Positions 34,343 to 43,201 of a stretch of 64,000 nucleotides of DNA are shown here, one piece after another; positions within the stretch are counted from its first letter, which is position 1, and each line of letters starts with the position of its first letter. Where the stretch lies: the NCBI GenBank assembly GCA_965248335.1, contig CBDFIY010000003.1:620001-684000 (forward strand), read 5' to 3'. This DNA comes from CAKMZU01 sp965248335 (GTDB lineage Bacteria > Pseudomonadota > Gammaproteobacteria > Pseudomonadales > DT-91). The notes beneath the pieces are model-generated. The model did no database searches, was not told where the DNA came from, and saw only the letters and a program-made list of their open reading frames with translations. Position numbers and translations under genes: made by a program.

Positions 34343-34606
34343 TTAAGCGATAGCTTTTACGCGCTTGTTCAAGCGGCTTTTTAATCGAGCTGCTTTGTTT
34401 TTGTGAAGAATGCCTTTGTCAGCCATGCGATCAATGACAGGAACGGCTTCTTTGTAGCATTGCTGCGCTTGTTCTGCTTGGTTGGCGTCAGCTGCTGAGA
34501 TCACTTTTTTGATGTAGGTGCGAACCATAGAGCGTTGGCTTGCATTTTTGATACGCGCCTTTTCAGCCTGACGAGCACGTTTTTTTGCTTGTGGGGAGTT
34601 GGCCAC
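34343..34606 (-). CDS. rpsT: 30S ribosomal protein S20
   Basis: An 87-residue basic helical 16S rRNA-binding protein. It begins MANSPQAKKRARQAEKARIKNASQRSMVRTYIK, as in the family, and ends RLNKRVKAIA. It is preceded by its own upstream region and followed by the strong terminator at 34301. In related genomes rpsT lies close to the obgE-proB region; here about 9 kb of IS, repair and protease genes intervene. Confidence 0.97.
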   Translation of the reverse strand: MANSPQAKKRARQAEKARIKNASQRSMVRTYIKKVISAADANQAEQAQQCYKEAVPVIDRMADKGILHKNKAARLKSRLNKRVKAIA

Positions 34607-34707
34607 GGTGATGCCTCTTTAAATGCTTGATTAAAAATTTGAGGCGGCAATTATTCAGATTCCGAGGGTAATTGTCAACCTCGTTTGCGCGCTTTGGCTT
34701 ATTTTAA

Positions 34708-35091
34708 TCAGATTGTCTTAATTAAGTTGTCGTAGCCGATTAAGCCCCACGTAATAAAAACAATGCATAAACTGAATAAAACGGCGGCAGAGCCCATGTC
34801 TTTTGCTTGCCCTGATAAGGTGTGCTTTTCGCTACTAATACGATCAACAACGGCTTCGATGGCAGAGTTTAGCAGCTCAACAATAATCACAAAAAGGCAG
34901 GTTGCTATCAGTAGCGCCTTTTCCACCCCTGTATTGCCTAGCCAGAATGCAAAGGGCATCATGATAAGCATTGCTAGTGATTCTTGGCGGAAGGCAGCTT
35001 CATTTTTCCAAGCGGCTTTTATGCCTTTATAAGAATAATAGGTTGCCCAGAAGATTCGGCTTAAGCCATGTTTGCCGGGTTTATTCATCAT
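34708..35091 (-). CDS. dgkA: diacylglycerol kinase, integral membrane type
   Basis: Recycles diacylglycerol from membrane-derived oligosaccharide and LPS modification. 127 residues with three transmembrane helices; the signature EAAFRQE and the catalytic region VELLNSAIEAVVDRIS are visible. It is divergent from nadE, with only about 110 bases between starts. Confidence 0.95.
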   Translation of the reverse strand: MMNKPGKHGLSRIFWATYYSYKGIKAAWKNEAAFRQESLAMLIMMPFAFWLGNTGVEKALLIATCLFVIIVELLNSAIEAVVDRISSEKHTLSGQAKDMGSAAVLFSLCIVFITWGLIGYDNLIKTI

Positions 35092-35200
35092 ATACCTCTA
35101 TGCGGATAATTTTTTATCGTATTTTTAGGTGTAGCGTTGAGTTTGTAAACAGTTGTTGGTAGCGTTCGTTTTTTTATTCCAAGAGCCGAGTTTTGTTTTC

Positions 35201-36853
35201 ATGCAAACATTGACCGTTGTAATGGCCCAAATTGATACGCTGGTTGGCGATATCGATGGCAATGCCAAGAAAATTATCGAAATAGTAGAGCAAGCCGTCG
35301 AAAAATACCAAGCCGATATCGTGCTTTTCCCTGAATTAACGTTAACAGGTTATCCGCCTGAAGATTTGTTGCTGAGAGAGAGCCTAGGCCTTCGTGTTGA
35401 TGAATCGATAACGGCGCTGCTTAAGGCAAGCCGTGAGCGAAACGTGTGTATGGTTATTGGTGCGCCGATTCGTCGTAATGGCGCGTTGTATAACAGCGCA
35501 TTGGCTATTGCTGGTGGTGAGGTCATCGGTTGCTACGATAAGCAACGTTTGCCGAACTATCAGGTTTTTGATGAGCATCGTTACTTTACTCCCGGCAATC
35601 AGGCCAAAAGTTTTACCTACAAAGGGGTAAGCTTTGGGTTGACCATTTGCGAGGATGTTTGGCATGAAGCACCCGTCCGAGATGTTTGTCAGCTAGATGT
35701 TGCTTGTATTTTAAATTTGAATGCATCGCCCTTTCATCAAGGTAAGCCTCAAGAGCGTATCGACTTACTAAAAACACGTATTGCCGATTGCGCGGTGCCT
35801 ATTATTTACACCAATGCGGTAGGTGCACAGGATGAATTAGTGTTTGATGGTGGGTCGATAGCGCTTGATGCAAAGCAACAATTAAACGTACAAGCCCCGT
35901 TATTTAAAGAGCAATTATGTCCTGTGGTTTTTGATATCAAAGATCAACAGCTCAGTATGCGAACAGGCGTGATCATGCCGCAGCTATCAGAAATGGAAAG
36001 TATCTATGAGGCGCTTGTATTGGGCGTTAAAGATTATGTACAGAAAAACGGTTTTAAAGGGGCGCTTCTGGGCTTGTCGGGTGGGATTGATTCCGCTCTC
36101 ACGTTAGCGATTGCTGCAGATGCTATAGGCGCTGATCGTGTGATGGCGGTGATGATGCCTTTTCGTTATACCTCGCAAATGAGTAAAGATGATGCAGCGC
36201 AGCAAGCGAAAACCATGCATGTGGAATACGACACATTGGCGATAGAGCCTATGTACGAAGCCTTTATGGGTACGTTAGCTGAGCAGTTTGAAGGGTTGAG
36301 TCAAGACACGACAGAGCAAAATATCCAAGCACGGTGCCGCGCGGTTTTGTTAATGGCGATCAGCAACAAAAAAGGTTACTTGCTACTTACGACAGGCAAC
36401 AAATCAGAAGTATCCGTCGGTTATTGTACCTTGTATGGTGATATGGCTGGCGGATTTAACCCGTTGAAAAATCTCCCCAAAACGATGGTTTTTCAATTGT
36501 CGCGTTTTATTAATGCGCGCGCTATCGCGAAAGGCGGTACTGAAATCATACCGCAGCGTGTGATTGATAGGCCGCCATCGGCAGAGCTGGCAGAAGATCA
36601 AAAAGACGAAGACAGCTTGCCGCCTTATGATGTGCTTGATGCCATTTTGTATCGTTATGTGGAGCAAGATAGGAGCGCTGAAGCCATTATTCGTGAGGGC
36701 TTTGATGCGGCGGTTGTTAACCGTGTTTTGCGTCTTGTTGATCTGAGTGAGTATAAGCGCCGTCAGGCAGCCATTGGAGTGCGGATTTCACAGCGTGATT
36801 TTGGCCGAGACCGACGTTACCCAATAACGAACGGCTGGAAAATAGGGCGGTAG
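35201..36853 (+). CDS. nadE: glutamine-dependent NAD+ synthetase
   Basis: Final step of NAD synthesis. 550 residues from ATG 35201 (MQTLTVVMAQ); the ORF is open upstream but those residues are not conserved. The N-terminal nitrilase-type glutaminase has the Glu in FPELTLTGYPPEDLL, the Lys region after YDKQRLPNYQVF, and the nucleophile Cys in TICEDVWH. The C-terminal synthetase has the PP-loop LGLSGGIDSALTLAIA. This long two-domain form makes its own ammonia from glutamine. Confidence 0.96.
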   Translation: MQTLTVVMAQIDTLVGDIDGNAKKIIEIVEQAVEKYQADIVLFPELTLTGYPPEDLLLRESLGLRVDESITALLKASRERNVCMVIGAPIRRNGALYNSALAIAGGEVIGCYDKQRLPNYQVFDEHRYFTPGNQAKSFTYKGVSFGLTICEDVWHEAPVRDVCQLDVACILNLNASPFHQGKPQERIDLLKTRIADCAVPIIYTNAVGAQDELVFDGGSIALDAKQQLNVQAPLFKEQLCPVVFDIKDQQLSMRTGVIMPQLSEMESIYEALVLGVKDYVQKNGFKGALLGLSGGIDSALTLAIAADAIGADRVMAVMMPFRYTSQMSKDDAAQQAKTMHVEYDTLAIEPMYEAFMGTLAEQFEGLSQDTTEQNIQARCRAVLLMAISNKKGYLLLTTGNKSEVSVGYCTLYGDMAGGFNPLKNLPKTMVFQLSRFINARAIAKGGTEIIPQRVIDRPPSAELAEDQKDEDSLPPYDVLDAILYRYVEQDRSAEAIIREGFDAAVVNRVLRLVDLSEYKRRQAAIGVRISQRDFGRDRRYPITNGWKIGR

Positions 36854-36897
36854 TTGTTTTTCGTGTATTTTATGGCTTGATGCTGGGACGGGGTAGT

Positions 36898-36932
36898 CAT
36901 GGCGTGCACGTTTACGTGCGCACAGCGCCATG
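36898..36932. terminator. hairpin between convergent nadE and bamD
   Basis: Imperfect inverted repeat: CATGGCG...CGCCATG outer arms with GTGCACGT/ACGTGCGCAC inside, placed between the two stops. The T tract is short, so its terminator activity is moderate at best. Confidence 0.55.
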
Positions 36933-36955
36933 GTTAATTTTCATCATCATCATCA

Positions 36956-37807
36956 TTACGATGATTTTTTCGGGGCTTCCATGCCTGATAGCCCTTTCGC
37001 GGCAGCTTTCGTTTCAGAGGCTTCGAGCGTATATTTGGGATTGAACTTGCCATTTTTAGTGAGTGCCAAGTTGCTTGGATCATTAAGTACCAAAGCACTT
37101 AGAGAGTCATTCGCTAAACGTTTCATGCCCATCATTTGGTAGCCTTGAATCATAACGGCTAAGGCATCGCCAACGGCTGTTGATTTTTGGAAGTGCTCAA
37201 CGACATAGCTGCCTCGATTGACGGCAGCGATATAAGCACCTCTACGCAAGTAGTAATCTGCAATGTGGACTTCATGGCGAGCCAAGATATTACGAAGGTA
37301 TATCATACGGCTGCGTGCGTCAGCGGCAAACCGGCTGTCGGGGTATTTGGTGAGTAATTCAGCGAAGTTATTGAAGGATGTGCGAGCAGCACTTGGATCA
37401 CGTTGGCTCATGTCGAGGTTAAAGAATCGGTCAAAAATAGAGCGGTTTGCGTCGAAAGTCGCCAAGCCTCGGTAATAATAGGCGTAATCGGCTTCAGGGT
37501 GATTGGGGTGTAGGCGAATGAAGCGGTCGGCGGCAACGATGGCGGCTTCATATTCGCTGGATTTATAGTGCGCGAGTATGATTTCAAGTTGCGCTTGCTC
37601 GGCATATTGGCCAAAAGGGAAGCGTGTTTCGAGCATTTGGTAGGTTTCAATCGCGTTGTTGTATCGACGGTCCGACATGTAAGCGCGTGCTTTTTGGTAG
37701 AGCGCGTCTTCGCCCATGAACTCAAGTTGGTTTTGTTTGGTGCTGGCACAGCTCACTAAAAAAAGGGAAAAACCAATAAGGAAGATACAGCGATGAAACA
37801 AATTCAT
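36956..37807 (-). CDS. bamD: outer membrane assembly lipoprotein BamD
   Basis: A lipoprotein of the BAM complex that folds outer membrane beta-barrels. The signal has lipobox LVSCAS; five TPR-like repeats follow (YQKARAYMSDRRYNNAIETYQMLE and so on), including DRFFNLDMSQRDPSAARTSFNNF. About 283 residues from ATG 37807; starts at 37819 and 37843 are also in frame and none has a clear SD. It is divergent from rluD, as in most gammaproteobacteria. Confidence 0.96.
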   Translation of the reverse strand: MNLFHRCIFLIGFSLFLVSCASTKQNQLEFMGEDALYQKARAYMSDRRYNNAIETYQMLETRFPFGQYAEQAQLEIILAHYKSSEYEAAIVAADRFIRLHPNHPEADYAYYYRGLATFDANRSIFDRFFNLDMSQRDPSAARTSFNNFAELLTKYPDSRFAADARSRMIYLRNILARHEVHIADYYLRRGAYIAAVNRGSYVVEHFQKSTAVGDALAVMIQGYQMMGMKRLANDSLSALVLNDPSNLALTKNGKFNPKYTLEASETKAAAKGLSGMEAPKKSS

Positions 37808-37885
37808 AAAAGGTGGCATTAAAGTGATTGGAAACACTGGCATTTAATCATAAACTGCGCGCAAACCCAATTACCAAAAGTCCGT

Positions 37886-38860
37886 ATGTCGAATCCACAA
37901 CACATTTTTTTACAGGCCGAAGTGCCTGATGAACTGAATAATAAGCGTTTTGATCAAGCGGTCGCACACTTGTTTGATGATTATTCGCGCTCACGCCTGC
38001 AGCTGTGGATTAAAGACGGCGGTATTACGCTCGATGGTAAGCAGGCCAAACCCAAAGATAAAGTGTACGAAGGGCAGCAGATTTGCATTGATGTTGAGAT
38101 TGAAGCCATCACGGATGAAGATCAGGCAGAGCCGATAGATTTTGAAACTGTGTATGAAGATGATGATATTTTGGTGATCAATAAACCTGTAGGTTTAGTC
38201 GTTCATCCTGCAGCCGGCAATCGCAGCAAGACGTTGTTGAATGGCCTGCTTTATCGCTACCCAGAACTTCATCAGATTCCGCGTGCAGGTATTGTTCATC
38301 GACTGGATAAAGATACCTCAGGCCTCATGGTCGTGGCGAAAACCTTACCTGCGCATAATAATCTAGTGATGCAGCTGCAGGCGAGAACCGTATCGCGGCA
38401 TTATTATGCCCTCGTGCAAGGTAAAATGACGGCGGGCGGCACGGTCACGACCTTAATCGGACGCCACCCAACCAATCGAAAAAAACAAGCCGTACTTGAG
38501 ACGGGCGGGAAAGATGCGATCACGCATTACCGCGTAGAAAAACGATTTCGACAACATACCTTAGTGCGTTGTGAGCTAGAAACGGGGAGAACGCATCAAA
38601 TTCGAGTGCATATGGCACATGTTCGCTACCCGTTGGTGGGCGATAAACTCTATGGTGGGCGTTCCAGAACACCCAAAGGCGCAGATGCAGAATTGATTAA
38701 AGCGCTTCAATCGTTTCCTAGGCAAGCCTTGCATGCATTTAGGTTAGGCTTGGATCATCCTGAAACCGGCGAATTTTGTGAGTGGGTCATTGATATGCCA
38801 CAAGATATTGCAGATTTAGCCGATCTATTGAATCAGGATGCGAAGCGAGATGATTTATGA
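37886..38860 (+). CDS. rluD: 23S rRNA pseudouridine synthase RluD
   Basis: Makes pseudouridines in helix 69 of 23S rRNA. 324 residues. An N-terminal S4 RNA-binding domain (NKRFDQAVAHLFDDYSRSRLQLWIKDGGITLDGK) precedes the catalytic domain with the Asp motif GIVHRLDKDTSGLMVVAKT; ETGRTHQIRVH follows. Its last four bases overlap the start of pgeF (ATGA), giving translational coupling. Confidence 0.97.
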   Translation: MSNPQHIFLQAEVPDELNNKRFDQAVAHLFDDYSRSRLQLWIKDGGITLDGKQAKPKDKVYEGQQICIDVEIEAITDEDQAEPIDFETVYEDDDILVINKPVGLVVHPAAGNRSKTLLNGLLYRYPELHQIPRAGIVHRLDKDTSGLMVVAKTLPAHNNLVMQLQARTVSRHYYALVQGKMTAGGTVTTLIGRHPTNRKKQAVLETGGKDAITHYRVEKRFRQHTLVRCELETGRTHQIRVHMAHVRYPLVGDKLYGGRSRTPKGADAELIKALQSFPRQALHAFRLGLDHPETGEFCEWVIDMPQDIADLADLLNQDAKRDDL

Positions 38861-39636
38861 ATGAAGCCGCAATGTGGTCTGCGCCTTCAGCCATTGTGGC
38901 GGGGGTAACGACGCGTACTGCGGGTTATAGCCAGGGAATTTACCAAAGCAATAATCTCTCGCTGAATGTCGGTGATGCTGCTGTTCATGTTGATGCTAAT
39001 CGACAGCAATTATTTGATGCGCTGGGCGGCGACTTATCGTGGTCGTGGTTGTCGCAAGTGCATGGTGTAGAGGTATTACAGCTGCCCCATGCGGGTGAGC
39101 TGATTGCTGATGCTGCCTTCACGTTACAACCCAATCAAGTATGTTCAGTGATGACAGCGGATTGCCTGCCGATTTTATTAACCGATAAGAAGTCACAGTT
39201 TGTCGCTGCTATTCATGCTGGGTGGCGCAGTTTGTCGGCAGGTATTGTTGAAAAAACACTCGCAAGTATTGCACAGGCTTTACTTGCTGAAAATCAAGTT
39301 TTGGATACGTCTCAAATCTTGGCGTGGATGGGGCCTGCCATTTCATCGGCCCATTTCGAAGTGGGTGAAGATGTACACGAGGCATTTTTAGCTGACGCAC
39401 CGGAAAAAAGTCGCGAGGCCTTTATCGTAAAGAGGAAAGGTAAATACCATGCTGATATTTTCCAGCTAGGAAAAATCCGGCTCAATCTGTTGGGTGTTGA
39501 GCATATCTTTTGTGACCATGAATGCACTTTCAGCCAGCCTGCGCGGTTTTACTCTTATCGTCGCGATGGGCAGACAGGGCGCATGGTGAGTTATATCTAT
39601 AAACGCGAGCCAGCCGCCGATTTTCTAATCAGCTAA
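38857..39636 (+). CDS. pgeF: PgeF/YfiH, peptidoglycan editing multicopper oxidase-fold protein
   Basis: Laccase-domain family (DUF152) protein that in E. coli prevents misincorporation of Ser into muropeptides. 259 residues. The metal site shows as MTADCLPILL and AAIHAGWRSL with QVHGVEV earlier, and the C-terminal YSYRRDGQTGRMVSYI is conserved. Overlaps rluD by 4 bases, the usual pairing. Confidence 0.95.
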   Translation: MNEAAMWSAPSAIVAGVTTRTAGYSQGIYQSNNLSLNVGDAAVHVDANRQQLFDALGGDLSWSWLSQVHGVEVLQLPHAGELIADAAFTLQPNQVCSVMTADCLPILLTDKKSQFVAAIHAGWRSLSAGIVEKTLASIAQALLAENQVLDTSQILAWMGPAISSAHFEVGEDVHEAFLADAPEKSREAFIVKRKGKYHADIFQLGKIRLNLLGVEHIFCDHECTFSQPARFYSYRRDGQTGRMVSYIYKREPAADFLIS

Positions 39637-39732
39637 AGCCGAACATTAACATCTGAGCATGTTGAATCAGTAACTCACCCATGACTAACGTACTTCGCTG
39701 CTACTACCTTCGGTAGTTGCCACCTCAATTTC

Positions 39733-39860
39733 TATACCGATCACCCTTGAAGATGCAAGGGCGTTGGCCGCGCTCGCTCACCCCAATCACTTACTGACTG
39801 TAAACTCATGGGGATTCGTTCGCTTGCCGCCCTCTTGTATCTCCCATTCTGATGGGTATA
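39733..39860 (+). repeat. 128-bp MITE-like repeat, copy 1
   Basis: Begins TATACCGATCACCCTTGAAG and ends GATGGGTATA, and is 128 bp long like the copies at 42492 and 47714. The interior holds the highly similar block cgctcgctcaccccaatcac and a region rich in gctcgcttgccgcc. Both ends resemble those of IS630 element A (3955-5050), and a TA duplication fits the ends. It lies in the 457-base gap after pgeF; the rest of that gap shows no feature besides the AT-rich promoter region of the next gene. Confidence 0.88.
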
Positions 39861-40093
39861 TGTCCCTGAGATTACAGCTGCCTCTGGCGGCCTGATTAGG
39901 GCGTGTGCGATAATGCTTGCCCATCCAGTTTTCGTGCGATGTTAAAAAGTTTATATTTAACTATAATTATTATTAATAATATCTCACTTATTAGGCGTTA
40001 TACTTTTTTATTGTTAAGTCGATTAAATATAAAAACTTTATTTTTTTTATGGTTTTTTAGTTACTGTTTATTCTAATAAAAAAGGAGCATGTT

Positions 40094-40714
40094 TTGAATG
40101 TTAGGATTAATCATTATTTAATCATTTTATTTTTTATGGTAAGTAATTTGTTTGTTAGTTCTGAGGCGGGATTTCTTTCGCAGTTCCTTGAGTCTACAAA
40201 AATGGTTGGTGCGGTATCACCAAGCTCTCGATTTCTTCGTGATAAAATGCTTGATAATATAAACTTCGAAAAAGATCTGGTGATTGTGGAGTATGGGCCA
40301 GGTACAGGTGTCTTTACACATAAAATTGTAGAGAAAATGTCTAAAGGTTCGGTGTTGTATCTGTTTGAATTGAATGATGAATTTTACAATAAATTATCTG
40401 CAGAAATAAGTGATCCAAGGGTTAAGATTTTTCATGAAAGTGCTGAAACAGTAAAAGAATATTTGTTGAAGGATGATATTCATCATGTGGATTATGTCGT
40501 GAGCGGTCTTCCTTTGGCAGTTATACCAAAGCAAGTTAAGAAAAATATTTTGGAAGCTTCAAAGGGTTTGCTTTCTGATGATGGTTTGTATGTGCAATTT
40601 CAGTATTCGTTAAACGATAAATCACTATTAAAAGACTATTTTTCAACAGTAAAAATTGGTTTTACGTTATTTAATCTCCCGCCAGCGTTTGTGTATTCAT
40701 GTAGCAATAAGTAA
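40094..40714 (+). CDS. phospholipid N-methyltransferase-like protein with a signal peptide
   Basis: 206 residues. It starts at TTG 40094 with a perfect AAAGGAG six bases ahead; the nearby ATG 40089 is followed at once by a stop. A hydrophobic signal (HYLIILFFMVSNLFVSSEA) precedes FLSQFLESTKMVGAVSPSSRFLRDKM, the entry block of PmtA-like and KsgA-like methyltransferases, then motif I VIVEYGPGTGVFTHKI and motif IV VDYVVSGLPLAV. The family normally acts on phosphatidylethanolamine or related lipids in the cytoplasm; a signal peptide on it is odd. It is the second exported methyltransferase in the window. Confidence 0.82.
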   Translation: MNVRINHYLIILFFMVSNLFVSSEAGFLSQFLESTKMVGAVSPSSRFLRDKMLDNINFEKDLVIVEYGPGTGVFTHKIVEKMSKGSVLYLFELNDEFYNKLSAEISDPRVKIFHESAETVKEYLLKDDIHHVDYVVSGLPLAVIPKQVKKNILEASKGLLSDDGLYVQFQYSLNDKSLLKDYFSTVKIGFTLFNLPPAFVYSCSNK

Positions 40715-40798
40715 GTGATGGAGTTATGAAAAAAGAAGGGGTTCATACGAAGGGTGCCAATGAATTCGTTGAGATACCCTCCTTCTAATGATGGAAAA

Positions 40799-41356
40799 TT
40801 AAATACCTAACATATCCTGCTTCAATGACTGATCAGCAGGCTTCTTTCCCAGCCAGATATTGAATAAAGCTTGTTTGAAAGGTAGCCCTGCGATGGTGAC
40901 CAGAAGCTTTCCATTTTTGTAGACGCGCGTACCTTTTTTTGGTTGGTAGATAAAGCTAAAGTAATCACCTTTTTTGATGGGCGCTTTAAATGCGGCAGTA
41001 AATGCGTTGATTTGATGGCTGATGGTATCGGGTTTAGGGTTTACTGAGTGGCTAAAGCCTTCTTTTATCGCACTCTTCATTTTTTCCGAAGTAATTTTAT
41101 TGGAAACAATGTCAAGCTCAATAAGCATTGGCTGATTCGCATGAATGATGGACCCTGCATTCGTAGATTTCTCCAGTAGATAGAGTTTTCCCACATAAAG
41201 ATCAAAGAGCCATTTTTCACGCATACCTTGGCCATTAAGGTGGTAGGTGATGCCATCAAAGCTGTATGTGGCGTCATCGCCTTTTGGTTGCGCCAGCGAT
41301 AACTGGCTGAGTAATAAGAAAAACAGGCTGGTAAGTAGGATAGGGCGGGTATTCAT
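40799..41356 (-). CDS. periplasmic chalcone isomerase-like domain protein
   Basis: 185 residues with a signal peptide (LTSLFFLLLSQLSLAQ). The mature part fits the chalcone_3/CHI-like family: GMREKWLFDLYVGKLYL, FSHSVNPKP, FKAPIKKGDYFSFIYQPKKGTRVYKNGK, and the C-terminal LFNIWLGKKPADQSLKQDMLG. These bacterial proteins are not flavonoid enzymes and are thought to bind lipid-like ligands. It lies 45 bases downstream of the AI-2E-family gene on the same strand. Confidence 0.85.
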   Translation of the reverse strand: MNTRPILLTSLFFLLLSQLSLAQPKGDDATYSFDGITYHLNGQGMREKWLFDLYVGKLYLLEKSTNAGSIIHANQPMLIELDIVSNKITSEKMKSAIKEGFSHSVNPKPDTISHQINAFTAAFKAPIKKGDYFSFIYQPKKGTRVYKNGKLLVTIAGLPFKQALFNIWLGKKPADQSLKQDMLGI

Positions 41357-41401
41357 CGTAAAGATTCCTTCGGTAGGTGGTAACGATCAATATCGAGGTG
41401 A

Positions 41402-42421
41402 TTAACGATCAATAAGTACGGCGATAAAGTGGTAGTCTCGGCTATTTTCAAGCGCAATTTTGAGCACCATCGTTAAGGGGATAGACAGTAGCATGCCAAC
41501 AGGCCCTAACAACCAACCCCAAAAAACTAATGAGGTGAAGACAATGAAGGCCGACATGCCGAGTGTGCGCCCCATGACTTTTGGTTCGATCAAGTTGCCA
41601 AATACCGTATTGATTGCCAAGTAGCTGATCGCAACGGCCAGAGCTTCACCAGTGCCCAGTTGGATGAGCGCTAATAACAAAGGTGGTACGGCTGCTAATA
41701 TAGAACCTATAGTGGGAATGAAGTTCAAAAGGAACGCAACAAGCCCCCATAACACAGGGTAATCTACGCCAATAAAATATAAGGCAGCCCAGGCACAAAA
41801 CCCTGTACCAAAACTAACAAGGGTTTTTATGATAAGATATTTTTTAACAGATTGACTGAATTTCTGAAACTTTTTTATTGATTGCGTGTGCTCGCCAAAC
41901 GCGGCTTTGGCTTTTTCAGGTAGCCCTGATGCCTCCATTAAAATAAACATCACAAAGAATAGAATAAGAAAGGTGTTAGTCAGCATGCTGCCGACACTGG
42001 AAAATATCGACCCTATCATGCCGATGGCTTTAGCGGGGTTAAGAAAGCTTTTAACAGCTTTGGTATCCGCTGGTAAGCCGTAGTGGTTAAGTTGAGCGAG
42101 TACGTTAGTTTGTAGCGCGTCTAGTTTTTCACTATAAATCGGCATGTTTTGATAAAACTGCGCAATGCTGTCGCTGATGAGTGAGCCTATGAATATACCC
42201 AAAAAGATAAATACGCCAATGACAATGAATACGGAAATGGCGGCAGGAATTTTGTAGTTTTGTAGCCAAATCATTAAAGGTGCGGCAATCACAGTAATGA
42301 ATATCGCTAATAAGAACGGTACGATTAAAGGCGCGGCGGCTTTCATGCCAGCGAGGATAATAACAATTGCAGCAAGATAAATGATGAAATAGCTTCTGTT
42401 TTTCGTGGGGGTATCGGGCAC
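41402..42421 (-). CDS. AI-2E family transporter (PerM/YdiK-like)
   Basis: A 339-residue integral membrane protein with about eight hydrophobic segments. The family signature is in the second half: DYPVLWGLVAFLLNFIPTIGSILAAVPPLLLAL and LIEPKVMGRTLGMSAFIVFTSLVFWGWLLGPVGMLLSIPL. Substrates of most members are uncertain (some are Na+/H+ antiporters or signal exporters). It precedes the chalcone isomerase-like gene in a likely operon. Confidence 0.92.
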   Translation of the reverse strand: MPDTPTKNRSYFIIYLAAIVIILAGMKAAAPLIVPFLLAIFITVIAAPLMIWLQNYKIPAAISVFIVIGVFIFLGIFIGSLISDSIAQFYQNMPIYSEKLDALQTNVLAQLNHYGLPADTKAVKSFLNPAKAIGMIGSIFSSVGSMLTNTFLILFFVMFILMEASGLPEKAKAAFGEHTQSIKKFQKFSQSVKKYLIIKTLVSFGTGFCAWAALYFIGVDYPVLWGLVAFLLNFIPTIGSILAAVPPLLLALIQLGTGEALAVAISYLAINTVFGNLIEPKVMGRTLGMSAFIVFTSLVFWGWLLGPVGMLLSIPLTMVLKIALENSRDYHFIAVLIDR

Positions 42422-42491
42422 GTTTAACCTATTTGGCGGATTTAAATTTTCATAGATTAAAGCAAATACTTGATGAGATAGCTATCAGTTC

Positions 42492-42619
42492 TATACCCAT
42501 CGGAATTGGAGATGCAAGAAGGCGGCAAGCGAGCGAATCCCCATGAGCTTACAGTCCGTAAGTGATTGGGGTGAGCGAGCACGGCCAACGCCATTGCATC
42601 TTCAAGTGTGATCGGTATA
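42492..42619 (-). repeat. 128-bp MITE-like repeat, copy 2
   Basis: The same 128-bp element as at 39733 but inverted: begins TATACCCATCGGAATTGG and ends ATCGGTATA. It sits in the divergent promoter region between the AI-2E-family gene and the PspA cluster. A 60-codon frame across it is a product of the repeat, not a gene. Confidence 0.9.
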
Positions 42620-42710
42620 TAGGCAGTGCTTTGTTGCATGTCGGGAATTAACGACTATCAAATGTTGCTTTATTATTAACCGGAGTAATGACAAAAGTTT
42701 ACGAAAAAGA

Positions 42711-42738
42711 TTGACAGAGGATCCGGTATAGCTAAACT
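42711..42738 (+). promoter_or_regulatory. predicted promoter of the PspA/polyamine cluster
   Basis: TTGACA, a 16-base spacer and TAAACT, about 40 bases before the yjfI start. It looks sigma-70-like; no sigma-54 (-24/-12) element, the type used by the E. coli psp operon, was seen. Confidence 0.6.
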
Positions 42739-42743
42739 CCCAC

Positions 42744-42758
42744 TGACATATTATGTCA
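42744..42758 (+). promoter_or_regulatory. palindrome at the predicted transcription start
   Basis: TGACATATTATGTCA, 6-bp perfect arms around ATT, lies directly after the predicted -10 and before the SD of yjfI. Its position suits an operator, but the cognate regulator is unknown. Confidence 0.45.
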
Positions 42759-42776
42759 TTCGATAAGGAGAAAATA

Positions 42777-43181
42777 ATGAATTTACAGGATTTGAGCCTT
42801 CACTTTTCAAGCTTGCGGTTGGAAGGGTATCAGTTTGAGTGTCAGATTATTCCAAGCGAGGTTGATGTACTTCAAGTCGTGATTGAAGGTTTCGAAGAAC
42901 TCCCCGTTTATATTTCTGCCACAGATACACAAGTTTTGTGTATTACCTACCTTTTTTCTGAAGATGAGGTAAAAGCTGATGCAAAAAATGAGATGCACGA
43001 GCTTATGCTTGATATGAATATCCCGATGCCTTTGTCTTCCTTTTCTAAAATACAGCATCAATACGTTATTTTTGGCGCGCTATCAGCGAATTCTGGGCAT
43101 GAAGATGTGGCACACGAGGCGATTACATTGACTGAAAATGCGGTGGAAGTGTTGTCGATGATGTCAGATTTTTTAAAATAA
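42777..43181 (+). CDS. yjfI: YjfI family protein (DUF2170)
   Basis: 134 residues from ATG 42777, which has a strong AAGGAG; the in-frame ATG 42753 lies upstream of the SD. Length and position match E. coli YjfI, the first gene of its PspA-like row. It is an acidic soluble alpha/beta protein of unknown activity. First gene of the cluster running to the rhomboid gene, 20 bases ahead of pspA. Confidence 0.85.
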   Translation: MNLQDLSLHFSSLRLEGYQFECQIIPSEVDVLQVVIEGFEELPVYISATDTQVLCITYLFSEDEVKADAKNEMHELMLDMNIPMPLSSFSKIQHQYVIFGALSANSGHEDVAHEAITLTENAVEVLSMMSDFLK

Positions 43182-43201
43182 TTTAGGTAAAGGAGCAAAC
43201 C

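Noticed and set aside
36930..37142. Open frame beginning MVNFHHHHHYDD with a poly-His run
   Set aside because: It lies antisense to the end of bamD; the catcatcat tract is a chance repeat just beyond the bamD stop, and there is no RBS.
42457..42639. 60-codon frame across the 42.5-kb repeat, with a similar peptide in the 47.7-kb copy
   Set aside because: The shared peptide (ITLEDA.AL..LAHPNHL) comes from translating the 128-bp MITE; it has no start context and no independent conservation.
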